DNA from: Myxococcales bacterium
Lineage (GTDB): Bacteria > Myxococcota_A > UBA9160 > JALSIO01
Assembly (NCBI GenBank): GCA_026989995.1
Contig: JALSIO010000037.1
Location: 1 to 6,475, forward strand
Direction: 5' to 3'
DNA length: 6,475 nucleotides
Shown here piece after piece: positions 1-6,383 of this stretch (positions are counted from its first letter, which is position 1; each line of letters starts with the position of its first letter). The translations under genes were made by a program, and so were the position numbers. The notes under the pieces were generated by a model that was not told the DNA's origin, did not search any database, and saw only the letters and a program-made list of their open reading frames with translations.

Positions 1-1
1 G

Positions 2-571
2 GAGGTGATGAAGGGCGCTCCCCAGCCGGATGCCGCGAGGAGCCTGCGGTCGAACCTCCTGGTGCGCGCGCTGTACTTCGAGTTCCGCACCTTCCTCCAC
101 GGCTTTCTCGTGGTCGAAGACCGGATCAGCATGGCCCACTCGATGGAATCGCGGGTTCCCTTTCTCGACAACGCGCTCGCCGATCTGGCCTTCGGGCTGC
201 CGGCCGAGCTCAAGGTGCGCATGGGGGGGCACCTCGAGAAGGCCCCGGGGCACATCGAGACGGCCGAAGGCAAGTGGATCCTGCGCCGCGCCATGAGGCC
301 CCTGCTCCCCGATGAGTTCACCTCCAAGCCGAAACAGGGCTTTTCGCCGCCGGACGAGAACTGGTTCCGGGGTCCGTCCATGCAGTACGTGAAGGAGATC
401 CTCCTCGACCCGCGAACGGAGTCCCGTCCCTGGCTCGATCCGCACGCGGTTCGAGCGACGCTGGAACAGCACTTCCGCGGCGAGAGAAACCACCGGCTTC
501 TCATCTGGTCGCTGCTGTCGCTCGAGTGGCTCCAGCGCCACTTCGTCGATGGCGCCGGAATCCGCGGGTGA
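2..571 (+). CDS. asnB: Asparagine synthetase-like amidotransferase, C-terminal part (5' end cut by window edge)
   Basis: This is the end of an AsnB-type glutamine-dependent amidotransferase, which activates a carboxylate with ATP and amidates it with ammonia from glutamine. Only about 189 residues of the synthetase domain are visible; the N-terminal glutaminase domain and the ATP-binding SGGxDS loop lie upstream of the window. The family hallmark DRISMAHSMESRVPFLDN is at 119-172. It is followed by EGKWILRRAM at 266-295 and by SKPKQGFSPPDENW at 323-364, which matches the usual K-x-GF-x-P-x-x-W block. The frame is open to the window edge, so the GTG/ATG near base 5 is not taken as a start. The stop overlaps the next gene's GTG in a GTGA, which implies one operon. 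In polysaccharide loci such proteins often amidate a sugar acid rather than aspartate. Family is confident; substrate is unknown. Confidence 0.9.
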   Translation, partial: EVMKGAPQPDAARSLRSNLLVRALYFEFRTFLHGFLVVEDRISMAHSMESRVPFLDNALADLAFGLPAELKVRMGGHLEKAPGHIETAEGKWILRRAMRPLLPDEFTSKPKQGFSPPDENWFRGPSMQYVKEILLDPRTESRPWLDPHAVRATLEQHFRGERNHRLLIWSLLSLEWLQRHFVDGAGIRG

Positions 572-2217
572 ACGGGCCGCGGTCTCAGGCCTCCGTGCCC
601 GATTGGGTGGCGGCCTTTCGGAATGCCCGCGGGCGTCCGCCCCGGGTGCTCCACCTCGGAAACATCGCGAACAACGCCTACCTGAACGCCCGGATCCTGC
701 GCGAGGCGGGCTTCGAGTGCGACGTGGCCTGCCACGACTACTACCACCTGATGGGATGTCCGGAATGGGAGGATGCCGACGTCCCTCCCGGTACCGGGGA
801 CCACTTCCGGCCCTGGTGGAGCCGCTCGGAGCTCGGCAGCTTCCGGCGCCCGCGCTGGTTCGCGCAGGGGCCGCGGGAGCTCGTGATCGCCTATCTCGGG
901 GATCTCCGCCGGGGCCGGAGGATCCGGGCGGCGCTCGGCTGGCGGACGCTCGCGGCCTTCCGCTTCCTGCGCGCCCGGGGATACGCCTTCGTGCGTCGGA
1001 TCGGCCTGCACCGGATCCCCGGGGCGCCATCGGCCTGGAGGGGGCTCCGCCGGGCGGGGGGCGGCCTTCGCCGTCGGCTGGCGGGCGTTCCGGGGCTGCG
1101 GCGGCTGCGCCGCGCGATAGGGGCACTGCCTGGTCTGCGCCGGATGAATCCGGCGCCTCAGCCCACGCCGGGCCCGGACCTTCGCCGACACGTGGCGGAG
1201 CTCTACCGGAAGCGCTTCGAGCGCTTCGGGGAAGGCGAGATCGAGGCCGTGGTCGAGCGTGCGCTCGCGTGGCGGCCGCTCTTTCGCGAGTACGACGCCG
1301 TGATCGGTTACGCGACCGATGGAATCCTCCCCCTCGCGGCGGGAAAGCGTCCCTACCTGGCCTACGAGCACGGGACCATCCGGCATCTCCCCTTCCAGGA
1401 CACGCCGGCCGGCCGGGAGTGCGCGCTCTGCTATGCCGAGGCGGACGAGGTCCTGATCACCAACTGCGACAACCGCGCCTCGGCCGAGCGGCTCGGTCTC
1501 CGGCGCTACCGTTTCGTTCCCCATCCGGTGAACGAGCGGGATCTGGCCGAGCTCTGCCGGAGGGGAGAGGACCTGGGGCGGAGGCTCCGGGCGGAGCTGG
1601 GCTGCCGCTTCCTCGTCTTCCACCCGGCGCGGCAGCACTGGGGCCCCGACCGGCACCCGGATTGGGAGAAGGGGAACGACCGGCTGATCCGGGGTTTTGC
1701 GGCCTTCCTCCGGGAGATCGAAGGAGACGCGGTGGCGGTCTTCGTCGAATGGGGCCAGCGCCTCGAGCAGAGCCGCGCGCTCCTCCGGGAGCTCGGAATC
1801 GAGGAGCGAGTGCGCTGGATTCCGCCCCTTCCCCACAGGCGGATGGTCCCCTACATGGCGGCCGCGGACGCCGTCGCCGACCAGTTCCATCTCGGCGCCT
1901 TCGGAAGCATCACGCCCAAGGCCCTGGCCTGCGCGCGGCCGGTGCTCCTCCACCTCGACGAGGAGCGCCACCGCTGGTGCTTTCCGGAGCTTCCGCCGGT
2001 GCTCAACGTGCGGGAGCCGGAGGCCGTCCGGGACGCCCTGCTCCGCCTCTACCGGAGCCCGGAGGAGGCGGCAGCGCTCGGTCGGGCCGGGCGCGCGTGG
2101 TATCGGAAGTACCACTCGGCGGCCCGGGTCGCGGATCGCCTGGGGCGAGCCATCGCCGAGGCCGTGGACCGCGCGGGAGGGGAGGCGGCGCCCGGTGCGC
2201 GTGCTGATCTTCGGTAG
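568..2217 (+). CDS. GT-B fold glycosyltransferase (GT4/GT1-like), 549 aa
   Basis: Predicted glycosyltransferase that adds a sugar from a nucleotide-sugar donor to a growing surface glycan at the cytoplasmic face of the membrane. The N-terminal Rossmann-like half begins with VLHLGNIANNAYLNARILR (residues about 27-45), followed by DYYHLMGCPEWEDA (57-70), a combination typical of one GT4-like subfamily. EHGTIRHLPF lies at 267-276. The C-terminal donor-binding half has EKGNDRLIRGF (367-377) and DQFHLGAFGSITPKALACARPV near 438-459. That last block sits where many GT4 enzymes carry their E-x7-E motif, but the second Glu position is Lys here. Residues 115-193 are an Arg-rich, low-complexity stretch. 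The chosen GTG overlaps the upstream stop as GTGA, suggesting translational coupling. An in-frame GTG at 526 would run 46 bases into the upstream gene, and one at 595 is also possible. Sugar specificity cannot be read from the sequence. Confidence 0.88.
   Translation: MNGPRSQASVPDWVAAFRNARGRPPRVLHLGNIANNAYLNARILREAGFECDVACHDYYHLMGCPEWEDADVPPGTGDHFRPWWSRSELGSFRRPRWFAQGPRELVIAYLGDLRRGRRIRAALGWRTLAAFRFLRARGYAFVRRIGLHRIPGAPSAWRGLRRAGGGLRRRLAGVPGLRRLRRAIGALPGLRRMNPAPQPTPGPDLRRHVAELYRKRFERFGEGEIEAVVERALAWRPLFREYDAVIGYATDGILPLAAGKRPYLAYEHGTIRHLPFQDTPAGRECALCYAEADEVLITNCDNRASAERLGLRRYRFVPHPVNERDLAELCRRGEDLGRRLRAELGCRFLVFHPARQHWGPDRHPDWEKGNDRLIRGFAAFLREIEGDAVAVFVEWGQRLEQSRALLRELGIEERVRWIPPLPHRRMVPYMAAADAVADQFHLGAFGSITPKALACARPVLLHLDEERHRWCFPELPPVLNVREPEAVRDALLRLYRSPEEAAALGRAGRAWYRKYHSAARVADRLGRAIAEAVDRAGGEAAPGARADLR
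2176..2185 (+). promoter_or_regulatory. Shine-Dalgarno site for the SDR gene
   Basis: Two tandem GGAGG copies (2176-2180 and 2181-2185) lie inside the end of the glycosyltransferase gene. The second ends 9 bases before the GTG at 2195. This supports that start, although it creates a 23-base overlap with the upstream gene. Confidence 0.65.
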
Positions 2218-3118
2218 CACCGGCTTCCTCGGTCGCGCCGTCACCCGGCGCCTGCTTCGGGACGGCCATAAGCTCACCCACGTGGTGCGGGATCGCCCGC
2301 GGGAGGGCTTTTCTCCGTCGCGGACCCTTGCGCTCGACCTCGGCGGACCCGATCCCCTGCCGGAACCGGGCCACCACGACGTCGCGCTCTTCCTCGCGCA
2401 GTCCGGCGCCGATCGACAGCACCCCGCCGGCTCGCTGGACGTGGTCCGCGTGAGCGCCGTGGGCATGGCCCAGGCCCTCGAGCTCGCGCGCCGGGCCGGC
2501 GTGGCGCGCTTCCTGAACGCCTCGAGCGGGAGCGTCTACGGCCTCGCGCCGGAGCCGCGGGTCGAAGAGGCGCCGCTTTCCGGGACCGGGGTCTACGCCC
2601 GCACCAAGGCCTTTGCCGAGCGGCTCGCCGACGAGTGGGCGAGCTGGTTCCCGGTCGTCCACCTGCGGATCTTCGCGCTCTACGGTCCGGGCCAGCGGGG
2701 GCGCCTCGTGGCGAACATCGCGAAGGCCGTGGCCGAGGGACGCCCGGTGCGCCTGCAGCCCCGGGTGGAGGCGGAGCCCCGGCCCGGGGGCTTCACCACC
2801 TCGCCCTGCTTCGTCGACGATGCCGCCGAGGCCGTGGCCCGCCTGCTCGAAGCCGGTCCGGCAGGTGCGGTCAACGTGGCGGGCCCCGAGGCGGTGAGCG
2901 TGCGCCGAATGGCCGAGATCGCCGGCGAGCTCCTCGGCCGGGAGCCGCGTTTCGAGGTGTCGCCGGAGCCCCGGCCGGGTGACCTCGTCGCCGACATCGG
3001 AAGGCTCCGCCGCTGGACGGGCCTCGAACCTCGGGGCTTTCGGGAGGGGCTCGCGGCCACCCTCGCGGAGGCCCGGATCAGGACCGCCCGCGAAGGAAGT
3101 CGAGCACCGATCCGATGA
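2195..3118 (+). CDS. NAD-dependent epimerase/dehydratase (extended SDR), 307 aa
   Basis: Sugar-nucleotide modifying enzyme of the extended short-chain dehydrogenase family, expected to act on an NDP-sugar as an epimerase, dehydratase or reductase. The protein opens directly with a Rossmann strand and the glycine motif GSTGFLG (residues 7-13), so the GTG at 2195 is a natural start. Catalytic elements are NASSGSVYG (108-116, carrying the active-site Ser) and YARTK (134-138, the YxxxK pair). LYGPGQRG (162-169) and CFVDDAAEAV (205-214) follow in the substrate-binding half, as in GalE/RmlB-like enzymes. About 307 aa is normal for the family. It overlaps the end of the glycosyltransferase by 23 bases in another frame and is the last gene of the + operon. 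Its final 41 bases overlap the 3' end of the convergent aminotransferase gene. Which sugar it modifies cannot be told. Confidence 0.9.
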   Translation: MRVLIFGSTGFLGRAVTRRLLRDGHKLTHVVRDRPREGFSPSRTLALDLGGPDPLPEPGHHDVALFLAQSGADRQHPAGSLDVVRVSAVGMAQALELARRAGVARFLNASSGSVYGLAPEPRVEEAPLSGTGVYARTKAFAERLADEWASWFPVVHLRIFALYGPGQRGRLVANIAKAVAEGRPVRLQPRVEAEPRPGGFTTSPCFVDDAAEAVARLLEAGPAGAVNVAGPEAVSVRRMAEIAGELLGREPRFEVSPEPRPGDLVADIGRLRRWTGLEPRGFREGLAATLAEARIRTAREGSRAPIR

Positions 3119-4247
3119 CGGTGTCGAGCTGGGCCTCGCTCAGCTCGGGGTAGATCGGCAGCGCGAGTGTCTCGTCCGCGGCCTGCTCGGTCGCCGGAAG
3201 GTCGCCGGCCCTGTAGCCGAGGTCGGCGAAGCAGGGCTGCTGGTGGAGGCCGAGGGGGTAGTAGACCTCGGTTCCGATGCCGCGTTCGGCGAGGAAGGCC
3301 CGGAGCGCGTCGCGCCGATCCGCGGGAACCCGGACCACGTACTGGTTGTAGACGTGTCGCGCCCCCGGCGGGTTCTCCGCGGGAACGGCCAGCGGCAGCT
3401 CGGCCTCGTCGAGGGGCTCGCCGGAACGGCAGGCGCCGGCGTCGAGGAAGGCGGCGTCGTAGCGGGCCGCGTTCCGCTGGCGGCCCTCGGTCCAGCGGTC
3501 GAGGTGGCGGAGCTTGACCCGCACCACCGCCGCCTGGAGGGCGTCGAGGCGCGAGTTCAGGCCCACCAGGTGGTGGTGGTACTTGGGCTTCGCGCCGTGG
3601 ACGCGCAGCACCCTCAGCCGTTCGGCCGCCTCGTCGTCGGCGGTGGTGAGGATGCCCCCATCTCCGTAGGCGCCGAGGTTCTTCGAGGGGAAGAAGCTGA
3701 AGCATCCGGCGAAGCCGAGGCTTCCGCAGCGGCGGCCCCGGGAGTCGCTGGCCCCGATGGCCTGGGCCGCGTCCTCGATGAGCGGGATCCGGAGCTCGGC
3801 GGCGAGCTCGCCGAGGGGACCCGCGTCGAAGGCCCGCCCGAAGAGATGGACGGGCAGGATCGCTGCGAGGCGCGTGCACCGGGAGGCGACGCGCCGGGCG
3901 GCCTCCGGGTCGAGGTTGTAGGTCGCGGGGTCGATGTCGGCGAAGACGGGGCGGGCGCCGAGGCGCGCCACCGAGCCGGCGGTGGCGAAGAAGGTGTAGG
4001 AGGGACAAAGGACCTCGTCCCCCGGCCCCACCCCGGCCGCCATGAGCGCGAGCAGGAGGGCGTCGGAGCCCGAGGCACAGGCGACGGCGTGGGAGGCCCC
4101 GCAGTAGGCGGCGATCTCCGCTTCGAGGGCCTCCACCTCGGGCCCGAGGATGAAGCGCTGGCTCTCGAGCACGCCCCGCAGGGCCGCCTCGATCTCGCCG
4201 CGGATGCCCTCGTACTGGGCCTGCAGGTCGAGGAGCGGAACCTTCAC
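3078..4247 (-). CDS. wbpE: DegT/DnrJ/EryC1/StrS (WbpE-type) sugar aminotransferase, 389 aa
   Basis: PLP-dependent aminotransferase that converts a keto group on a nucleotide sugar to an amine, normally using glutamate as donor. Fold-type I landmarks of the DegT family are clear: DLQAQY near residue 7, GSDALLLAL (60-68), [15 protein letters not shown] (76-90), the PLP-N1-contacting Asp in EDAAQAIGA (D159), and [15 protein letters not shown] (184-198) with Schiff-base lysine K189. [10 protein letters not shown] (231-240) and [12 protein letters not shown] (327-338) close the active site. Next to a WbpD-type acetyltransferase and a sugar dehydrogenase, the best guess is amination of UDP-3-keto-GlcNAcA at C3 (WbpE/WlbC role); other DegT substrates remain possible. 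The GTG at 4247 overlaps the upstream TGA as GTGA and has GAGGT 9 bases upstream. A longer frame reaches 4370, but the extra residues are junk-like and overlie the acetyltransferase. Confidence 0.92.
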   Translation of the reverse strand: MKVPLLDLQAQYEGIRGEIEAALRGVLESQRFILGPEVEALEAEIAAYCGASHAVACASGSDALLLALMAAGVGPGDEVLCPSYTFFATAGSVARLGARPVFADIDPATYNLDPEAARRVASRCTRLAAILPVHLFGRAFDAGPLGELAAELRIPLIEDAAQAIGASDSRGRRCGSLGFAGCFSFFPSKNLGAYGDGGILTTADDEAAERLRVLRVHGAKPKYHHHLVGLNSRLDALQAAVVRVKLRHLDRWTEGRQRNAARYDAAFLDAGACRSGEPLDEAELPLAVPAENPPGARHVYNQYVVRVPADRRDALRAFLAERGIGTEVYYPLGLHQQPCFADLGYRAGDLPATEQAADETLALPIYPELSEAQLDTVIGSVLDFLRGRS

Positions 4248-4849
4248 CCTTCCTGGACCTCGTGCAGGGGCATCAGCATCTCGCCGCGCTCCCGGTAGCG
4301 GTTGCCGCAGGCGCCGCAGACGAGCTCCGGCGCCCCCTCGGCCAGGCGGACCCCACACCGGCACATCCACCCCGCCCGGCGTGCCGGCGTCCCGAGGACG
4401 AGCGCGTAGTCGGGGACGTCGCCGGTCACCACGGCACCGGCGCCGACGAAGGCGAAGCGGCCGATCTCGTGGCCGCAGACCACGGTGCAGTTCGCGCCGA
4501 GGGTGGCCCCCCGCCGGACCAGGGTCTTGCGGTACTCGTCCTTGCGCGGGATCTCGCTGCGCGGATTGACGACGTTGGTGAAGACCATCGAGGGGCCGCA
4601 GAAGACCTCGTCCTCGAGGACGACACCGGTGTAGACCGAGACGTTGTTCTGGATCTTCACCCGGTCGCCGATCACGACGCCTCCGGCGACGAAGACGTTC
4701 TGGCCCAGGCTGCAGTCGCGGCCGATGCGCGAGCCCGCCATGACGTGGCAGAAGTGCCAGATGCGGGTTCCCGGCCCGATCTCGCAGGGCGCGTCCACGT
4801 AGGCCGATTCGTGGATCTCGACTCCGGGGAACTCAGGGGAGGGACTCAC
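4244..4849 (-). CDS. wbpD: WbpD/WlbB-type UDP-sugar N-acetyltransferase (left-handed beta-helix), 201 aa
   Basis: Acetyl-CoA-dependent N-acetyltransferase of the hexapeptide-repeat class. The family acetylates the 3-amino group of UDP-2-acetamido-3-amino-2,3-dideoxy-glucuronate in the cytoplasm. Sequence hallmarks are [20 protein letters not shown] (12-31), [12 protein letters not shown] (32-43), LGQNVFVA (48-55), [13 protein letters not shown] (64-76), [18 protein letters not shown] (83-100), GANCTVVCG (118-126) and [22 protein letters not shown] (135-156). The repeated [LIV]-G-x4 turns are the LbetaH coils. A C-terminal CxC-x12-CxxC cluster (C163, C165, C178, C181) could hold zinc. The GTG start at 4849 has GGAGAG 9 bases upstream and overlaps the end of the dehydrogenase by 17 bases. 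The frame stays open upstream to 5119 without recognisable protein except a Pro/Ala-rich run next to the start. Enzyme class is very sure; exact substrate is inferred from close motif match and neighbours. Confidence 0.92.
   Translation of the reverse strand: MSPSPEFPGVEIHESAYVDAPCEIGPGTRIWHFCHVMAGSRIGRDCSLGQNVFVAGGVVIGDRVKIQNNVSVYTGVVLEDEVFCGPSMVFTNVVNPRSEIPRKDEYRKTLVRRGATLGANCTVVCGHEIGRFAFVGAGAVVTGDVPDYALVLGTPARRAGWMCRCGVRLAEGAPELVCGACGNRYRERGEMLMPLHEVQEG
4257..4261 (-). promoter_or_regulatory. Shine-Dalgarno site for the aminotransferase gene
   Basis: On the - strand GAGGT lies 9 bases upstream of the GTG at 4247, within the last codons of the acetyltransferase. An AGGAAGG also directly abuts the start but is too close to serve. 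With the GTGA overlap, this decides the aminotransferase start. Confidence 0.5.
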
Positions 4850-5927
4850 CGCGGGGGGCTCTCCGGGCGCGGGCCCGGGGGCGGCGGCTCGAGGCAGCCG
4901 GCCCCCGGTCGCGGAACTCGCCGAGGGCCCCCGGGTCCACGTCCACCGGCGCGCCGCCGGCATCCATGGAGCGCTGGGCGGCGTGGAGGAGCTCCACCAC
5001 CGCGAGACCGCCCAGCGCGTCGGTGTGGGGGGGCTTCCGCTCGGCCACACAGGTGACGAAATGTTCGCACTCCGCCCGCAGGGGCTCCACCGCCGGGTAC
5101 GGGACGGGGGTGCCCTCATGGGGGACGGGAACCGGCTGCCCCGCGCTCCAGTCCACCTCGAGGTTCCACGAGACCAGCTCCTTCGTGACGTCGCAGAAGC
5201 TGATCATCTTCTCGGATCCGATGACGACGAGGCGCTGTTCCTTGAAGGGGTGCAGCCAGGACACGTAGATGTGGGAGCGCACGCCGCTCGGAAAGAGGAA
5301 TTGGGTGACGGTGACGTCCGCCACCTTCGGCGAGAGGTAGGCCCCGCCCGTGGCCACGACCTGCCTCGGGAGGTCCCCCACCAGCCGAAGGATCACGGCG
5401 ATGTCGTGGGGGGCGAAGGACCAGAGGGCGTTCTCCTCGGTTCGGATCTTGCCGAGGTTGAGGCGGTTCGAGGTGATGTAGCGGAGATCACCGAGCTCGC
5501 CGTCCACACAGAGCTCCCGGATGCGCCGGATCGCGGGGTGGTACTCGAGGAGGTGCCCGACCATGACGATGCGGTCGGAGTGCCGCGCCCGGCGCACCAG
5601 CTTCCGGGCATCCTCGAGGCGGGTGGTCAGCGGCTTCTCGACGAAGACGTCCTTGCCCGCGTCGAGTGCCGCCCAGGCCAGCGCGAAGTGGGTCTCCGCA
5701 GGCGTGGCGATGGCCACGGCGTCGAGGGTCGGGTCCGCGAGGGCCTCCTCCGGGTATTCGTAGACCCGCGCCTCCGGGGCGAGCGCACGGGCGCGTTCCC
5801 GGCCCCCGGGGTTCGGGTCGGCGACGGCGGCGAGGACCCCGAGGTCCCGGAGGTTGCGGACGAGATTCTTCCCCCAGTGGCCGCAACCCAGCACCGCCAC
5901 CCGGATCGAGGCAGATCGTGTGCCCAC
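4833..5927 (-). CDS. Gfo/Idh/MocA family sugar-nucleotide dehydrogenase, 364 aa (WbpB-like role)
   Basis: NAD(P)-dependent oxidoreductase, first gene of the leftward operon. The N-terminal Rossmann domain has [17 protein letters not shown] (10-26) and VFVEKPL (94-100), with the family's active-site Lys at K98. The C-terminal domain has GHLLEYHPA (124-132), [20 protein letters not shown] (153-172), the catalytic HD pair (H174, D175), and [16 protein letters not shown] (222-237). By context it would oxidise C3 of UDP-GlcNAc uronic acid before the aminotransferase and acetyltransferase act (WbpB/WlbA role). It seems to belong to a different branch from the classical WbpB/WlbA proteins I know, so no symbol is given. 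The GTG at 5927 follows a strong GAGGGGGG. The core ends near residue 335; the last roughly 28 residues are Arg/Pro/Ala-rich and read like out-of-frame GC-rich DNA. The end overlaps the acetyltransferase by 17 bases. Confidence 0.9.
   Translation of the reverse strand: MGTRSASIRVAVLGCGHWGKNLVRNLRDLGVLAAVADPNPGGRERARALAPEARVYEYPEEALADPTLDAVAIATPAETHFALAWAALDAGKDVFVEKPLTTRLEDARKLVRRARHSDRIVMVGHLLEYHPAIRRIRELCVDGELGDLRYITSNRLNLGKIRTEENALWSFAPHDIAVILRLVGDLPRQVVATGGAYLSPKVADVTVTQFLFPSGVRSHIYVSWLHPFKEQRLVVIGSEKMISFCDVTKELVSWNLEVDWSAGQPVPVPHEGTPVPYPAVEPLRAECEHFVTCVAERKPPHTDALGGLAVVELLHAAQRSMDAGGAPVDVDPGALGEFRDRGPAASSRRPRARARRAPRGESLP
4859..4864 (-). promoter_or_regulatory. Shine-Dalgarno site for the acetyltransferase gene
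   Basis: On the - strand GGAGAG ends 9 bases before the GTG at 4849. It lies inside the end of the dehydrogenase gene and supports separate translation of the acetyltransferase, against a fusion. Confidence 0.55.
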
Positions 5928-5931
5928 GGGA

Positions 5932-5939
5932 CCCCCCTC
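5932..5939 (-). promoter_or_regulatory. Shine-Dalgarno site for the dehydrogenase gene
   Basis: On the - strand GAGGGGGG lies 4 bases upstream of the GTG at 5927. It is the strongest purine-rich site in the region and fixes the start of the leftward operon. Confidence 0.6.
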
Positions 5940-5947
5940 GGAGGCGC

Positions 5948-5976
5948 ACTCTACCCGTCCCCCTCCGACAGTTCAA
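5948..5976 (-). promoter_or_regulatory. Candidate sigma70-type promoter for the leftward operon
   Basis: Reading the - strand, TTGAAC (5976-5971, 4 of 6 matches to TTGACA) is followed after exactly 17 bases by TAGAGT (5953-5948, 4 of 6 matches to TATAAT). The -35 box lies in one of the few AT-richer patches in this GC-rich DNA. Transcription would begin near 5941, giving a leader of only about 14 bases that contains the Shine-Dalgarno site. The match is by eye, and in an unknown GC-rich lineage the consensus may differ. Confidence 0.4.
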
Positions 5977-6339
5977 TCGAAACGCGGGCCGGCCTGGGGC
6001 TCGAGAGCTGGCCCCCGGTGGGCGCCCCCCGAGCCGGAGCGGCGCCCGGGATCCGGAGGCGCCGCGAAGCGGCTCGCGGACGCAGGGCCGCCCGAGCCGG
6101 TGGCGTCTGCGTGCTGCGCCGGCTCGACCCGGCACCCCACCGCGCGACGGGCGGCGGCTCGCTCGCTCCCACCGACCGCACCGCAGGCGTGGGCAACCGG
6201 ACCGTTCTCCCCGGGGGAGCCGGTGGGCGAGGGGGCTTTCGGGGGCTGCAGGTTGGCTGGCGCGCGGCGGGGGCCTCGGCGGTGGGTGGCGTTCGCGCGA
6301 GGACGGTGTGACCCGCCGTCCGCCCGGGACGGGGCGGTG
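5977..6339. other. GC-rich intergenic stretch with no recognised gene
   Basis: No frame on either strand gives a recognisable protein. The open frames here are Pro/Arg/Gly/Ala-rich, overlie known genes in other frames, and look like by-products of high GC. I looked for tRNA, RNase P, SRP and tmRNA hallmarks and saw none. What can be seen are short inverted repeats: GGGCGCC at 6020-6026 with GGCGCCC at 6041-6047 (14-base loop), GCCGC/GCGGC at 6061-6073 around GAA, and GGACGG (6301-6306), CCGTCC (6316-6321), GGACGG (6327-6332), in which the middle block can pair with either flank. At this GC content some or all may be chance. Confidence 0.5.
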
Positions 6340-6358
6340 GGGCCTCGTGTCGAGGTCC
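6340..6358 (-). terminator. Weak candidate terminator hairpin after the GGDEF gene
   Basis: CCTCG and CGAGG (6343-6347 and 6351-6355) form a 5-bp stem with a 3-base loop, about 25 bases downstream of the GGDEF stop. Two more outer pairs lie beyond one mismatch on the - strand. No T-run follows, so it does not meet the classical intrinsic-terminator pattern. Confidence 0.25.
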
Positions 6359-6383
6359 GAACGAGCCCGGGGGGACGGGCGGA

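Noticed and set aside
1..10. GGAGG followed by GTG and ATG at the window start, looking like a ribosome site and gene start
   Set aside because: The frame is open to the edge and the encoded protein is the middle of the AsnB synthetase domain, so this is an internal coincidence.
526..567. Longer glycosyltransferase start at GTG 526
   Set aside because: The extra residues are Arg/Pro-rich shadow of the upstream gene. The GTGA junction at 568 is the more typical coupled start.
3569..3582. GGTGGTGGT short triplet repeat
   Set aside because: It encodes the three His residues in the KYHHHLVGL segment of the aminotransferase, a conserved coding position rather than a repeat element.
2680..4008. 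Long - strand open frame of 442 codons across the SDR and aminotransferase genes
   Set aside because: It is very rich in Arg, Pro and Gly, has no family motifs, and lies over two well-supported genes in other frames.
2979..4298. Long + strand open frame of 439 codons antisense to the aminotransferase
   Set aside because: This is a mirror frame of a GC-rich gene. The composition is Gly/Val/Glu-rich and repetitive, with no recognisable domain.
5968..5982. GTTCAATC resembling a tRNA T-loop
   Set aside because: The flanking bases do not form a T-stem, and no D-arm, anticodon arm or acceptor stem can be placed upstream.
5951..6196. Possible 81-residue small protein on the - strand in the intergenic stretch
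   Set aside because: The composition is Pro/Arg/Ala/Ser-rich, there is no clear ribosome site, and it covers the predicted promoter.
4983..6311. Long + strand open frame of 442 codons antisense to the dehydrogenase
   Set aside because: It is antisense to a gene with clear motifs, and its right part is low-complexity Arg/Gly/Ala sequence.
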